Source of the DNA: Bacteroidota bacterium
GTDB taxonomy: Bacteria > Bacteroidota > Bacteroidia > Flavobacteriales > Weeksellaceae
DNA length: 64,000 bases
Assembly: GCA_023461035.1 (NCBI GenBank)
Contig: JAEWOD010000004.1
Coordinates: forward strand, 112,999-176,998
Direction of reading: 5' to 3'
The translations under genes and the position numbers were made by a program. A model generated the notes under the pieces. It was not told the DNA's origin and did not search any database. It saw nothing but the letters and a program-made list of their open reading frames with translations. Below, one piece after another: positions 34,601-43,749 of this stretch (position 1 is its first letter; each line of letters starts with the position of its first letter).

Positions 34601-34762
34601 GCAACGGGAAATAAATCCATAGGGACGGGTGCTGCCATCGGTTTGCTCATCGGAACGATTTTCGGAGTGGTTATCATTCCGGTTTTATATGTGGTTTTCC
34701 AATATATCCAGGAAAAAATCAAACCGGTAAAGTTTGAAAAAACAGAAACTCATTCTGCATAA
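31613..34762 (+). CDS. RND efflux pump, HAE1/AcrB type
   Basis: 1,049 residues with twelve spans and two large periplasmic loops. GIVVDDAIVVVEAV in the fourth span carries the adjacent Asp residues of the proton relay; DFRSTLIPAIAVPVSIVGTF and the closing NAILIVEFA segment are typical. Exports amphiphilic compounds such as drugs, bile salts or dyes using the proton gradient. Confidence 0.96.
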   Translation: MIKRFIERPVLSAVVSILIVILGILGLISLPVTQYPDIAPPTVQVSANYSGANAETVLRSVIIPIEEQINGVEGMTYITSSATNDGSASIQVFFEQGINPDIAAVNVQNRVARATPLLPSEVTRSGVVTQKQQTSALMYLSFYTTNPDYNDVYLQNYLNINVVPAIKRIKGVGDANAFGGKTYSMRVWLLPEKMTSYGLVPSDVTNAINEQSREAAAGQVGSNSGSSFEYIIRYKGKYDDVKEYENIVIKALGNGQFLRLKDVAKVQLDALSYSGVGENDGNPAMSMGIFQTPGSNAREINNNIKAYLKNIEKDLPEGITYTINFDTNEFLEASISKVVTTLIEAFILVFIVVFIFLQDFRSTLIPAIAVPVSIVGTFFFLSLFGYSLNLLTLFALVLAIGIVVDDAIVVVEAVHAKLERGAKNAQEATVEAMSEITGAIISITLVMAAVFVPVTFLQGPTGVFYQQFGITLIVAIAISAVNALTLSPMLCALFLKGNHHDEEYKKKNLIQKFFHKFNVAFQTVTNRYAVFVAFLFKRKWLVGIGFLLAFGILWWSNKTMPSGFVPNEDRGIIFVNVELPPSASMERTYNVLKELEAKTKQVPGVKGITISTGRSFFSGSGSNNGLAFIRLKPFNERKKHDEMSVENITKTLFGATAGIADARIIFFSPPSVPGFGTSAGFEVVLLDRAGNEIKEINNVTQQFMGDLMARPEIEFAQTSFNTNYPQYEMVLNVERAEQTGVSVADILSTMQGYIGGVYAADFSKYGKQYRVMVQALPEARVDANSLHGLYVRTSSGQMTPISQFVHLERVFGPQSINRFNLFTSVKITGANAPGYSTGDAIAAVNEVAATSLPSDYTIDYSGLTREEVNAGSQTILIFMLCIVFVYFLLSAQYESFIQPFSVILSLPFGVMGAFLGQKLFGLENNIYFQIALIMLVGLLAKNAILIVEFALQRRRHGESIAMSAVNAAKARLRPILMTSFAFIFGMLPLVFATGIGATGNKSIGTGAAIGLLIGTIFGVVIIPVLYVVFQYIQEKIKPVKFEKTETHSA

Positions 34763-34796
34763 AATGATTTTTAATTTATTTTATACTAAATTGACA

Positions 34797-36200
34797 ATGA
34801 AGAATTTAAAATATATAATCTTTGGTTTAACTTTAATTGGAATTCAATCTTGTTTTGTTGCCAAAGACTATGAACGGCCACAAGCGGAAGTCATAAATGA
34901 GCAGTATTTCCGAACCGATAAAATTTCGCAGGATAGTTTAAGCCTCGCTTTGATTTCTTGGAAAGAAATTTTTACCGATGAAAAATTGGCAAAGCATATA
35001 GAAAGTGCATTATCCAATAATCTGGACATCCGCATAGCTCTTCAAAACATAGAAGCAGCCAACGCCTATATGAAACAAGGAAAAGTCGGATACTTTCCAA
35101 CCATCGGGGCCAATGCCGCCTATACGCATTCAACACAATCCCTGAATACACAATTCGGGCAAATCATAGGAGAAAGACAGTTTTTAAATCAATATGAATT
35201 ATCTGCCAATCTTTCTTGGGAAGCTGATATTTGGGGAAAAATCCGGAGCAATGAAAGAGCTTCCACCGCAAGTTATCTCCAGACGGTTTCGGCACATCAA
35301 GCCGTAAAATCCAATTTGGTGGCAACAGTGGCTTCAACTTATTATCAGCTTTTGGCATTTGACGAACAAAAAAGAATCACCGAAGAAACAATCGCAAACC
35401 GCACTGAAAGTCTGGAAACAATCAAATTACTGAAAGATGCCGGAAACGTAACGGAAGTTGCGGTACAGCAAACCGAAGCACAACTGCTGAATGCCCAGTC
35501 GCTTTTGCTGGACATTGATAACAACATCAAATTGCTTGAAAACAGTTTCAGTATTTTGCTGGGTGAAAACCCGAACAAGGTGGAAAGAGGTTCGCTGGAA
35601 AACCAAAAAATCAACCGGGAATTGACGGTGGGTGTTCCAATGCAGCTTCTTGCTAACCGTCCGGACGTGATGGCGGCTGAATATGGATTGGTAAACGCAT
35701 TTGAATTGACAAATGTTGCCCGAAGCAACTTCTACCCTTCTCTGCGTCTGACTGCCAATGGCGGCGTGCAGGGAATTGAAATAGACAAATTATTTGATGC
35801 ACAATCGTTGTTTGGAAGTGTGGTGGCTTCGTTGACACAACCGATTTGGAACCAGCGGCAAATCAAAACCCAATACGAAGTAAGCAAAGCACAACAGGAA
35901 ATTGCAGTTTTAAATTATAAAAATTCAATCCTGAATGCGAGCAAAGAAGTTTCGGATGCGCTTTATACCTACCAAACCAACGATGAAAAAATTCAATTGA
36001 AACAAAAAGAACTGGAGGCTTACCAAAAAGCAATTACATATTCGGAAGAATTGATGACATACGGTATGGCGAATTATTTAGAAGTTTTAACCGCAAGAGA
36101 AAACGCATTAAATGCGCAACTGTCGGTGATCAACACGGAATTCGGAAGGTTAAATGCTTTGGTTCAACTCTATCGTGCTTTGGGTGGCGGATGGCGGTGA
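34797..36200 (+). CDS. Outer membrane efflux channel (OprM/NodT type)
   Basis: 467 residues from the ATG at 34797; the ORF is open further upstream but would overlap the pump gene. Lipoprotein signal (GIQSCFVAKDYERP), two OEP repeats with long coiled-coil helices. It completes the tripartite pump. Confidence 0.93.
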   Translation: MKNLKYIIFGLTLIGIQSCFVAKDYERPQAEVINEQYFRTDKISQDSLSLALISWKEIFTDEKLAKHIESALSNNLDIRIALQNIEAANAYMKQGKVGYFPTIGANAAYTHSTQSLNTQFGQIIGERQFLNQYELSANLSWEADIWGKIRSNERASTASYLQTVSAHQAVKSNLVATVASTYYQLLAFDEQKRITEETIANRTESLETIKLLKDAGNVTEVAVQQTEAQLLNAQSLLLDIDNNIKLLENSFSILLGENPNKVERGSLENQKINRELTVGVPMQLLANRPDVMAAEYGLVNAFELTNVARSNFYPSLRLTANGGVQGIEIDKLFDAQSLFGSVVASLTQPIWNQRQIKTQYEVSKAQQEIAVLNYKNSILNASKEVSDALYTYQTNDEKIQLKQKELEAYQKAITYSEELMTYGMANYLEVLTARENALNAQLSVINTEFGRLNALVQLYRALGGGWR

Positions 36201-36229
36201 TTCAAAATAAATTTTATGATATAAAAATT

Positions 36230-36262
36230 AGCTGCCTGATTGAATCTTGCAGCTTTTCTTTT
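36230..36262 (+). terminator. Terminator of the efflux operon
   Basis: Stem AGCTGC / GCAGCT, 13-base loop, followed by a T-rich tract. Confidence 0.8.
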
Positions 36263-36266
36263 TTCT

Positions 36267-37298
36267 TTATTTTAATTTTCTGATTTCTTCTGCAAACTTT
36301 TCTACCGCTTCTTCATTGGTCGCCCAAGAAGTTATCACACGGATAGCAGTTTTATCATTTTCCAATTTCTTCCATTGATAAAAATCGAAATTGTTTGACA
36401 ATTTTTCAATTTGAATTTGGGTCAAAACCGGGAAAATCTGATTGGTAAATGTATCGTTCAGAAATTCACAACCGATTTCCGTAAACGCTGATTTGATCAA
36501 CATCGCTTTGGCATTGGCGTACGCCGCCAATTGCAGATACAAATCATCTTTCATCAGTTCCAGAAACTGGATACCGAGCAATCTTCCTTTGGCCAGCATC
36601 GCTCCTTTTTGTTTGATGTGAAAACCGAATTCCGGTTGTAAATCCTCATTGTTGATCACAATGGCTTCACCCAGAAGCGCACCGTTTTTGGTACCGCCCA
36701 GATAAAAAGCATCGGTCAGTTTTGAGATTTCTTCCAGATTCAAATCATTCCCAAAAGCCATCAGGGCATTGGCCAATCTTGCGCCATCCATAAACAAATA
36801 CAAATCCTTTTCCCTGCAAAATGCCGATAAAGCCTGCAATTCGGATTTTGTATAAATTGTTCCGATTTCAGTTGCGTTAGAAATGTAAACCAGTTTGGGT
36901 TTTACCTGATGCGGAATGTTTTGATGCATATCCAAAACGGATTGTATATGTTTGGGATTTAGCTTTCCTTCTTCAGTTTCCACCGAATGGACTTTGTGAC
37001 CCGAAAATTCAATAGCACCGGCTTCATTGGTAAAAATATGTCCCGAATGAGCAGAAATCACGCTTTCGTGCGGACGTAAAAAAGCAGAAATCACAATCAG
37101 GTTGGCTTGGGTACCTCCTGAAACGAAATGAACTTTGGCGGCAGGATTTTTGATTTTTTCTTTGATAATTTCTTCTGCGGTCAAACAATATTCATCTAAA
37201 CCATAACCGTTTTGCTGATCAAAATTAAATTGAACCATCGCTCTGAGTATGTTCGGATGACAGCCTTCCGAATAATCGTTTTTGAATGAATATTTCAT
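36267..37298 (-). CDS. Low-specificity L-threonine aldolase
   Basis: 343 residues of the PLP-dependent beta-eliminating lyase family. PLP Lys in DAFYLGGTKNGALLGEA; FVSGGTQANLIVI and LFMDGARLANAL are family segments. Cleaves threonine to glycine and acetaldehyde. Last gene in a minus-strand cluster after serC, serA, DUF1015 and yggS, directly abutting yggS. Confidence 0.9.
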   Translation of the reverse strand: MKYSFKNDYSEGCHPNILRAMVQFNFDQQNGYGLDEYCLTAEEIIKEKIKNPAAKVHFVSGGTQANLIVISAFLRPHESVISAHSGHIFTNEAGAIEFSGHKVHSVETEEGKLNPKHIQSVLDMHQNIPHQVKPKLVYISNATEIGTIYTKSELQALSAFCREKDLYLFMDGARLANALMAFGNDLNLEEISKLTDAFYLGGTKNGALLGEAIVINNEDLQPEFGFHIKQKGAMLAKGRLLGIQFLELMKDDLYLQLAAYANAKAMLIKSAFTEIGCEFLNDTFTNQIFPVLTQIQIEKLSNNFDFYQWKKLENDKTAIRVITSWATNEEAVEKFAEEIRKLK

Positions 37299-37955
37299 TT
37301 AATTGTAATTTCTCTCTCCAAAAATAGCGCTACCAACGCGAACCATATTGCTTCCTTCTTCTAGGGCAATTTTAAAATCACCGCTCATGCCCATGGAAAG
37401 CGTGGTAAATCCATAAGCCGTTTTCATCTTTTCGTAGAAAATTTTCAGGGTACGAAATTCATTCCTTATTTGGTTTTCGTCTTCCGTAAAAGTCGCCATT
37501 CCCATCAATCCGACGATTTTCACAAACGGAAAATTGGTTTCATAAGTCGCCAGAATTCTTTGCGCTTCCTCCTGTTCTATCCCGAATTTGGTTTCTTCAT
37601 CCGCAATCCGGATTTGTAATAAACAGGAAATAATTCTTTCTTGTTTCAACGCTTGTTTGTTGATTTCTTTTAACAAATCTTCGCTGTCCACGCTGTGGAT
37701 CAGATGTACAAAAGACGCGATGTGTTTGACTTTGTTTTTTTGTAAATGGCCAATTTGATGCCAACGGATTTCCTGAGATAAAACCGCTTGTTTTTCAATC
37801 ATTTCCTGCACTTTATTTTCACCGAAATCCAATTGTCCGGCATCAAAAAGTATTTGGATTTCTTCTACAGGTTTGGTTTTGGAAACTGCGACCAAAGTGG
37901 CTCCATCGGGGATTTTGGTTTGAATTTCTTTTAAATTTTCGACTAAATGATTCAT
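37299..37955 (-). CDS. YggS-type PLP homeostasis protein
   Basis: 218 residues, single PLP-binding TIM barrel. LVAVSKTKPVEEI contains the PLP Lys; GENKVQEMIEK, HQIGHLQKNK and GMSGDFKIALEEGSNMVRVGSAIFG are family signatures. It handles PLP and is not a catalytic racemase. Fits with its PLP-enzyme neighbours. Confidence 0.94.
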   Translation of the reverse strand: MNHLVENLKEIQTKIPDGATLVAVSKTKPVEEIQILFDAGQLDFGENKVQEMIEKQAVLSQEIRWHQIGHLQKNKVKHIASFVHLIHSVDSEDLLKEINKQALKQERIISCLLQIRIADEETKFGIEQEEAQRILATYETNFPFVKIVGLMGMATFTEDENQIRNEFRTLKIFYEKMKTAYGFTTLSMGMSGDFKIALEEGSNMVRVGSAIFGERNYN

Positions 37956-39196
37956 TCTTTTAATTGAAAAATGGTAAGCCCGCTGAGTGGTTTGGGCTCT
38001 ATATAAGTACTTTTGGGTGGCATTTTCAGACCCAAATCGGCAATTTTCTCCAAATCATTTGAAGCGACGGGATAAAAGAAAAACCCGGCTTGAAATCTTC
38101 CGTTGTCCACAAAACTTTGAAGTCTTTTTATGCCGTCAGTATTTCCGGTTCCACGTATAAAACCGATTCGGTCGTCATCACTTGAATTTTGTATATTTAA
38201 AATAGGATTCAATACTAATTCTTCCAAAAGATAAGAATCCAATTCAGAAAGTCCCTGAACCGTCAAATTTTCTTTTTTCACAAATAAACTGTAAAATTTC
38301 CCATCCAGGTATAATCCTATATTGTGCTTTTTGGAAGGGAAAAACGGTATTTCTCCTCGTTCCGCAATTTCAAATTTCTCTGATAATTTAGATAAAAATT
38401 CTTCAACTGAATTTCCATTCAAATCTTTGATCAAACGATTATAATCCTTGATAATCAATTCTTTATCTGAAACCAACATCGCCAATGTATAATTTAAATA
38501 ATCGGAATCAGAAGCGCCTTTCATTTCTTGTCTCATTTTTTGCGAATAAACCAAAGAACTTTCCATCCTGTGGTGTCCGTCTGCAATATAAAGTGATTCA
38601 TATTTTTCAATCGAATCTTTAATCTGCTGCAGATTCAAGCGATTTTCCACTTGCCAAAGCTGGTGATGGTTATCCTCCTTGTCTTTGAAAGCAGCGACAG
38701 GCAGACGTTTCATTTCGACATCCATCAGTAAATCAATGCGTTGATTATGCGGATAGGTCAATAAAACGGGTTCTGCATGAAAATGAATATTTAATAAATA
38801 ATTGGCAAATAACTGGACGCGTTTGGTGAGCGTTTCTTCATGTTTTTTAATCTTCCCGGCTTTGTAATCATCCATGAAAACCAACCCGATGATTCCTCTG
38901 ACTTGTTCGCGGTTGGGTTTGGTCAATTGGTAAATGTAAAAGGAAGGTTTGTCCCAATCGGATTTTGAACCCTTTAAAAAATTCTGAAAATTCTCACCTA
39001 TTTTTTTAAATTTTTCATCCTCTTTTAAGTTATTTTCCAACCAATTAGGTTTAATTAACTGAAGAAAAGATTCCGCATTCTGACTTAATTCCAAATTCAA
39101 TTCTCCTTCTGAATAATTGTCTATAGATTTAGTTGAAAAAAAGCCCGCAATCTCTTTTACGGGCCGTATTCCTTTAAATGGTCTGAATTGCGGCAT
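37952..39196 (-). CDS. DUF1015 family protein
   Basis: 414 residues. N-terminal QFRPFKGIRPVKE and DGHHRMESSLVYS are hallmarks of the DUF1015/SerC-associated family. It overlaps yggS by four bases and follows serA with a 19-base gap, so it is co-transcribed with the serine genes. Function is not established; the neighbourhood suggests serine/PLP metabolism. Confidence 0.88.
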   Translation of the reverse strand: MPQFRPFKGIRPVKEIAGFFSTKSIDNYSEGELNLELSQNAESFLQLIKPNWLENNLKEDEKFKKIGENFQNFLKGSKSDWDKPSFYIYQLTKPNREQVRGIIGLVFMDDYKAGKIKKHEETLTKRVQLFANYLLNIHFHAEPVLLTYPHNQRIDLLMDVEMKRLPVAAFKDKEDNHHQLWQVENRLNLQQIKDSIEKYESLYIADGHHRMESSLVYSQKMRQEMKGASDSDYLNYTLAMLVSDKELIIKDYNRLIKDLNGNSVEEFLSKLSEKFEIAERGEIPFFPSKKHNIGLYLDGKFYSLFVKKENLTVQGLSELDSYLLEELVLNPILNIQNSSDDDRIGFIRGTGNTDGIKRLQSFVDNGRFQAGFFFYPVASNDLEKIADLGLKMPPKSTYIEPKPLSGLTIFQLKE

Positions 39197-39215
39197 GGCA
39201 CAAATTTACAAAAAT

Positions 39216-40178
39216 TTAATGTACTTTTTCTCCTTTATAAAAGGTTGCAATTTGCTCTGCCAACTCCATCCCGATTCGTTCTTGTGCTTCTTCAGTGCTT
39301 CCTGCCAAGTGTGGAGAAAGAGATAGTTTTTCATTCATCAACAATCGCACGCTTGGTTGAGGTTCATTTTCAAAAACATCTAAACCTGCTCCGGATAATT
39401 TTCCTGAATCCAAAGCCTCAATTAAAGCTTCTTCATCCACAACTCCTCCTCTGGCAGTATTGATAATCATGGCTCCGTCTTTCATTTTCTCAATTTCAGC
39501 TGCCCCGATCACATATTTATCTTGCGCCGGAACATGAAGGGTAATGATGTCAGATTCAGCTAAAACTTCTTCAAAGGTTTTCATATCAAAATGAAACATT
39601 ACGCACTGGCCATCAAAAAACTCCACCGGAACATCTGCTTCATTATAAGTATGATCGTAACCGATTACTTTCATTCCTGCTCCGATTGCATTTTTGGCAA
39701 CCTCCCGACCGATTCTTCCAAATCCGATAATCCCCAAAGTCTTTCCTCTTAATTCAAATGCTTTTCCATAAGCTTTTTTCAATTGATTGAATTTGGTTTC
39801 GCCTTCCAGCGGCATCATGCGGTTGGAGCCATGTAAATTTCTGTACAACGCATAAACATGTGCCATTACCATTTCTGCTACGGAAGCAGAAGAAGCGGCA
39901 GGTGTATTGATTACCAAAATCCCTTTGGAACGGGCATATTCCACATCTATGTTATCCATTCCGACTCCTCCCCGCCCGATGATTTTTAAATTAGTCGCAT
40001 CAATTAAATCTTCCCGGACTTTGGTTGCGCTTCGCACCAAAAGCACTTCGATTTCATTTTTATTGATAAAATCTGCTAATTGGTCTTGAGCCACGAAAAC
40101 TGTAATGACTTCAAAACCTTCTTTTTCCAACATGATTTTTCCGGCCAATGATATTCCGTCGTTTGCTAATATTTTCAT
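39216..40178 (-). CDS. serA: D-3-phosphoglycerate dehydrogenase, short form
   Basis: 320 residues, a D-2-hydroxyacid dehydrogenase lacking the ACT domain. NAD site GFGRIGREVAKNAIGAGMKV, NTARGGVVDEEAL, and the catalytic His in SPHLAGSTEEAQERIG. Makes 3-phosphohydroxypyruvate for serine synthesis, feeding serC upstream. Absence of ACT means no serine feedback through that domain. Confidence 0.9.
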   Translation of the reverse strand: MKILANDGISLAGKIMLEKEGFEVITVFVAQDQLADFINKNEIEVLLVRSATKVREDLIDATNLKIIGRGGVGMDNIDVEYARSKGILVINTPAASSASVAEMVMAHVYALYRNLHGSNRMMPLEGETKFNQLKKAYGKAFELRGKTLGIIGFGRIGREVAKNAIGAGMKVIGYDHTYNEADVPVEFFDGQCVMFHFDMKTFEEVLAESDIITLHVPAQDKYVIGAAEIEKMKDGAMIINTARGGVVDEEALIEALDSGKLSGAGLDVFENEPQPSVRLLMNEKLSLSPHLAGSTEEAQERIGMELAEQIATFYKGEKVH

Positions 40179-40195
40179 AGTTTTTTCTTTTTTCC

Positions 40196-40258
40196 TCTCC
40201 CTAACCCTCTCTAAAGGAGAGGGAATTTCCTCTCCTTTGGAGAGGACTGAGGTGAGGC
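40196..40258. repeat. Palindromic intergenic repeat between serC and serA
   Basis: Arms CTCTCTAAAGGAGAGG and CCTCTCCTTTGGAGAG (15 of 16 complementary) around a short AATTT-type loop, with CCTCTCCCTAACCCT on the left and ACTGAGGTGAGG on the right. GC- and purine-rich against its surroundings. Looks like a REP-type element. Confidence 0.75.
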
Positions 40259-40259
40259 T

Positions 40260-41333
40260 TTATCCTTTTATTCTTTCAAATTCTTTCATTACATCTACCA
40301 AAACCTGCACGCTTTCAATCGGCAAAGCATTGTACATACTTGCGCGGTATCCGCCTACATCGCGGTGTCCGTTCAAACTAGAAATTCCGGCTTCTTTCCA
40401 CATTTTATCAAATTCCGATTTTAAATTTTCATTTGTCAGCACAAAAGTTGCATTCATTTCAGAACGATCTTCCACTTCGGCAGTTCCGGTAAATAATCCG
40501 TTCCGATCAATTTCTGTGTACAATAATTCTGCTTTGGCAACATTTCTTTTTGTTATTTCAGGAACACCTCCCAAGTTTTTCAACCATTGTAAATTCAACA
40601 TCACACCATAAACAGCCAGAACAGGCCAAGTATTAAAGGCACTTCCTTTTGATATATGCGTTTCATAATTCAGATAATTCGGAATATCACGTCCGGTTTT
40701 ACCCAAAACATCTTTTTTTACAATTGTTACCACGCTTCCTGCAGGACCCATATTTTTTTGTGCTCCTGCATAAATTACATCAAATTTTGAAACATCCACC
40801 GGTTTGCTCATGATGTCGGATGACATATCGCAAACCATCGGAACCGGACTGTCAGGAAAAGATTTCATCTGCGTTCCGAAAATCGTATTGTTGGATGTAC
40901 AATGAAAATAATCTACATCTGTTGGGATTGAGTAGCCTTTCGGAACATAATTGAAATTCTTATCGGCAGAGGAAGCTACAACTTCAACTGCTCCCAATCT
41001 TTTGGCCTCTTTGATCGCATTTTTTGCCCAAACACCGGTTTCGGTATAAGCCGATTTTCCACCTTCTGCTTTCATCAGATTAAATGGAACCATCACAAAC
41101 TGTAAAGAAGCTCCACCTTGAGTGAAAATGACTTCATGTGTATCGGGCACATTCATCAAATCTTTCACGAGTTGGATTGCGTTGTCGATTACTTCTTGTG
41201 CATCTGCACGTCTATGGGAAATTTCCATAATGGACGAACCGGAATTGTTGAAATTCAAAACGGCCTGCGCCATTTTGTCAAAGACCTCTTGAGGAAGTAT
41301 GCAGGGACCTGCACTGAAATTGTGGATTTTCAT
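40260..41333 (-). CDS. serC: Phosphoserine aminotransferase
   Basis: 357 residues, PLP-dependent class V. Begins KIHNFSAGPCILPQEVF; PLP Lys193 in YAGAQKNMGPAG. Converts 3-phosphohydroxypyruvate plus glutamate to phosphoserine; may also act in pyridoxal phosphate synthesis. First gene of the cluster, followed by serA. Confidence 0.96.
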   Translation of the reverse strand: MKIHNFSAGPCILPQEVFDKMAQAVLNFNNSGSSIMEISHRRADAQEVIDNAIQLVKDLMNVPDTHEVIFTQGGASLQFVMVPFNLMKAEGGKSAYTETGVWAKNAIKEAKRLGAVEVVASSADKNFNYVPKGYSIPTDVDYFHCTSNNTIFGTQMKSFPDSPVPMVCDMSSDIMSKPVDVSKFDVIYAGAQKNMGPAGSVVTIVKKDVLGKTGRDIPNYLNYETHISKGSAFNTWPVLAVYGVMLNLQWLKNLGGVPEITKRNVAKAELLYTEIDRNGLFTGTAEVEDRSEMNATFVLTNENLKSEFDKMWKEAGISSLNGHRDVGGYRASMYNALPIESVQVLVDVMKEFERIKG

Positions 41334-41408
41334 ATTTTTTGATGGTTATGCAAAATTCGATATTCGAAATTTGCTATTGATAAATTAATGAATGTTCTGA
41401 ATTCAACA

Positions 41409-41759
41409 TTAGTCCCCATGCATAAAATCTTTCTTTTTTAACAAACGTTCTTCGCTTTCCACATGGTCATCATCAGGAACGCAACAATCTACCGGACAAA
41501 CCGCCGCACACTGTGGTTCTTCATGAAAACCTTTGCATTCGGTACATTTATCAGGGACGATATAATAAACTTCATCGCTTACAGGCTCTTGTGCTTCGTC
41601 CGCATCAAAACCCTGTCCGTCTATATTGATGATATTTCCGTGAAGTTCGGTTCCGTCAGCATATCGCCAATCCACCGCCGCTTCATAAATTGCGTTATTT
41701 GGGCATTCAGGTTCACACGCTCCGCAATTGATACATTCATCAGTGATTATGATTGCCAT
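41409..41759 (-). CDS. 4Fe-4S dicluster ferredoxin
   Basis: 116 residues with CINCGACEPECP at the start and CTECKGFHEEPQCAAVCPVDCC later, giving two [4Fe-4S] clusters. Very acidic tail. An electron carrier. Divergent from the acyl-CoA reductase, a pairing seen in other flavobacteria (from memory). Confidence 0.93.
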   Translation of the reverse strand: MAIIITDECINCGACEPECPNNAIYEAAVDWRYADGTELHGNIINIDGQGFDADEAQEPVSDEVYYIVPDKCTECKGFHEEPQCAAVCPVDCCVPDDDHVESEERLLKKKDFMHGD

Positions 41760-41826
41760 TCGTTTTTAATTATTTTGAATTATAAATTTTAAATTGGAAA
41801 TGATAAAAACAATCATTTCTAATTCC

Positions 41827-41834
41827 CTAAATTT
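41827..41834 (+). promoter_or_regulatory. -7 element of the acyl-CoA reductase gene
   Basis: TAAATTTG, matching TANNTTTG, 33 bases before the ATG at 41868. Confidence 0.6.
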
Positions 41835-41867
41835 GCAACGCAAAAGTACCAATTATTTTCCATAATT

Positions 41868-42911
41868 ATGCCAATTGACAGCCGTATTTCCGCAATTTAT
41901 GATTTAGGTCAGTTTTTTTATTTTATCACTGAAAATGAAACGGATAAAAATGCAAATCTTGCCAAATTTGATTATTTGAAGGAGGATTTTTCGGCTCAAT
42001 TAAAATCGGCCAAAATTAAAAACCCTTGGTTTACAAATGAAAATTTAAAGTTCAATTTGGAGCAATGGGGAAAAACCCTGACCAAAGAGAATCTAAATAA
42101 TTGGTTATCCGCCTATTCTTTTTCTGAAAACCCAAAAAATGTCGGAATCATCATGGCGGGAAATATTCCGCTGGTCGGATTTCATGATTTGATTTCGGTT
42201 TTACTTTCCGGGCATAATGCGATGGTCAAAGCTTCATCAAAAGACGATGTATTGATGGATTTTGTAATCAATTATTTAAAAAATACTGATGAGGATTTAA
42301 ACAAATCCATCCAAAAGGTTGAAGGAATGCAACAAACCGATGCGGTAATCGCAACGGGAAGCAATAATACGGCACGGTATTTTGAATATTATTTCAAGGA
42401 AATTCCGCACATCATCCGTAAAAATCGTACTTCTGTAGCAGTTTTGAACGGAAATGAGTCTGAAGAAGATTTAAAGAAATTGAGCGAAGATATTTTCCGG
42501 TATTTCGGTATGGGTTGTCGCAACGTAACAAAATTGTACCTTCCTGAACATTTCAATACCGATTTGCTTTTTGAAGCTTTTTATGATTGGAATTCCATTA
42601 TAAATCACACTAAATATTCCAATAATTATGACTATAACCGTGCGATTTATCTGATGGAACAACAAGCATTTCTGGACAATAATTTTGTGATTCTTAAGGA
42701 ATCCCAAGAATTGCACAGCCCGATTGGAGTGATTCATTATGAATTTTATGAAGAATTGGACGAAGTCAAAAAAGAATTAAAATCCAACGAAGAAAAAATC
42801 CAATGCGTGGTCGGAAACGATTTCGAAGTGAAATTAGGAGAAACCCAAAAACCCCGTTTATCTGACTACGCCGATGGAATTGATACGATGAAGTTTTTAA
42901 ATGCTTTATAA
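41868..42911 (+). CDS. LuxC-like acyl-CoA reductase
   Basis: 347 residues. Resembles the LuxC/aldehyde dehydrogenase superfamily: NVGIIMAGNIPLVGFHDLISVLLSG, IATGSNNTARYFEYYF, and CRNVTKLYLP with the probable catalytic Cys. Reduces activated fatty acids to aldehydes in other systems; here no lux genes are near. Partner ferredoxin diverges from the same gap. Confidence 0.85.
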   Translation: MPIDSRISAIYDLGQFFYFITENETDKNANLAKFDYLKEDFSAQLKSAKIKNPWFTNENLKFNLEQWGKTLTKENLNNWLSAYSFSENPKNVGIIMAGNIPLVGFHDLISVLLSGHNAMVKASSKDDVLMDFVINYLKNTDEDLNKSIQKVEGMQQTDAVIATGSNNTARYFEYYFKEIPHIIRKNRTSVAVLNGNESEEDLKKLSEDIFRYFGMGCRNVTKLYLPEHFNTDLLFEAFYDWNSIINHTKYSNNYDYNRAIYLMEQQAFLDNNFVILKESQELHSPIGVIHYEFYEELDEVKKELKSNEEKIQCVVGNDFEVKLGETQKPRLSDYADGIDTMKFLNAL

Positions 42912-42931
42912 ACTTTTCGTTTGAATAAAAT

Positions 42932-42939
42932 TATATTTG
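42932..42939 (+). promoter_or_regulatory. -7 element for pyrH
   Basis: TATATTTG, a TANNTTTG match, 27 bases before the ATG at 42967. Confidence 0.55.
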
Positions 42940-42966
42940 CACTGCAAAATTTCCAATATATCAATT

Positions 42967-43671
42967 ATGAAATACAAAAGAATACTCCTGAAACTAAGCG
43001 GCGAGGCATTAATGGGTGAACGCCAATACGGTATAGATCCTGAAAGATTGAAAGAATATGCCGAAGAAATCAAATCAGTCGTCGATTTGGGAGTAGAAGT
43101 TGCCATCGTAATCGGAGGAGGAAATATTTTCCGCGGCGTAGCCGGTGCTGCCAACGGAATGGACAGAGTACAAGGCGATTATATGGGGATGCTAGCAACG
43201 GTTATCAATTCCATGGCTTTACAATCTGCTCTTGAAGAAGCCGGAGTTTATACCCGATTGCAAACCGCAATCCGGATGGAACAAATCGCCGAACCTTTTA
43301 TCAAAAGACGTGCAACACGCCATTTGGAAAAAGGAAGAGTCGTTATTTTTGGAGCCGGAACCGGAAATCCTTATTTCACAACCGATACGGCTGCAACTTT
43401 GCGCGCGATTGAAATCGACGCAGATGTAATTCTGAAAGGAACCCGCGTGGACGGAATTTATACAGCCGATCCGGAAAAAGATCCAAATGCTACCAAATTC
43501 GAAAATTTAACTTTTGACGAAGTTTATCAAAAAGGATTGAACGTAATGGATATGACTGCCTTTACGCTGAGTCAGGAAAATAATCTGCCGATTATCGTAT
43601 TTGATATGAATACAAAAGGCAATCTATCTAAACTCATCAAAGGAGAAAGCATAGGAACTTTGGTGAAATGA
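42967..43671 (+). CDS. pyrH: Uridylate kinase
   Basis: 234 residues from the ATG at 42967 (MKYKRILLKLSGEALMG), the family's normal start. AIVIGGGNIFRG and GTGNPYFTTDTAATLRA are nucleotide-binding signatures. Phosphorylates UMP to UDP; hexameric and cytoplasmic. Followed by frr, a very common pair. Confidence 0.96.
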   Translation: MKYKRILLKLSGEALMGERQYGIDPERLKEYAEEIKSVVDLGVEVAIVIGGGNIFRGVAGAANGMDRVQGDYMGMLATVINSMALQSALEEAGVYTRLQTAIRMEQIAEPFIKRRATRHLEKGRVVIFGAGTGNPYFTTDTAATLRAIEIDADVILKGTRVDGIYTADPEKDPNATKFENLTFDEVYQKGLNVMDMTAFTLSQENNLPIIVFDMNTKGNLSKLIKGESIGTLVK

Positions 43672-43749
43672 TGGTTTTTGAATTTTCAATTTTGAATTAA
43701 TATATTCGCAAAACGAAATTTGAACTTTAAATTTCTAAAAAACAAAAAA

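Noticed and set aside
40105..40611. Plus-strand ORF of 168 codons over the serA-serC gap
   Set aside because: It crosses the REP-like hairpin and lies antisense to two well-supported enzymes.
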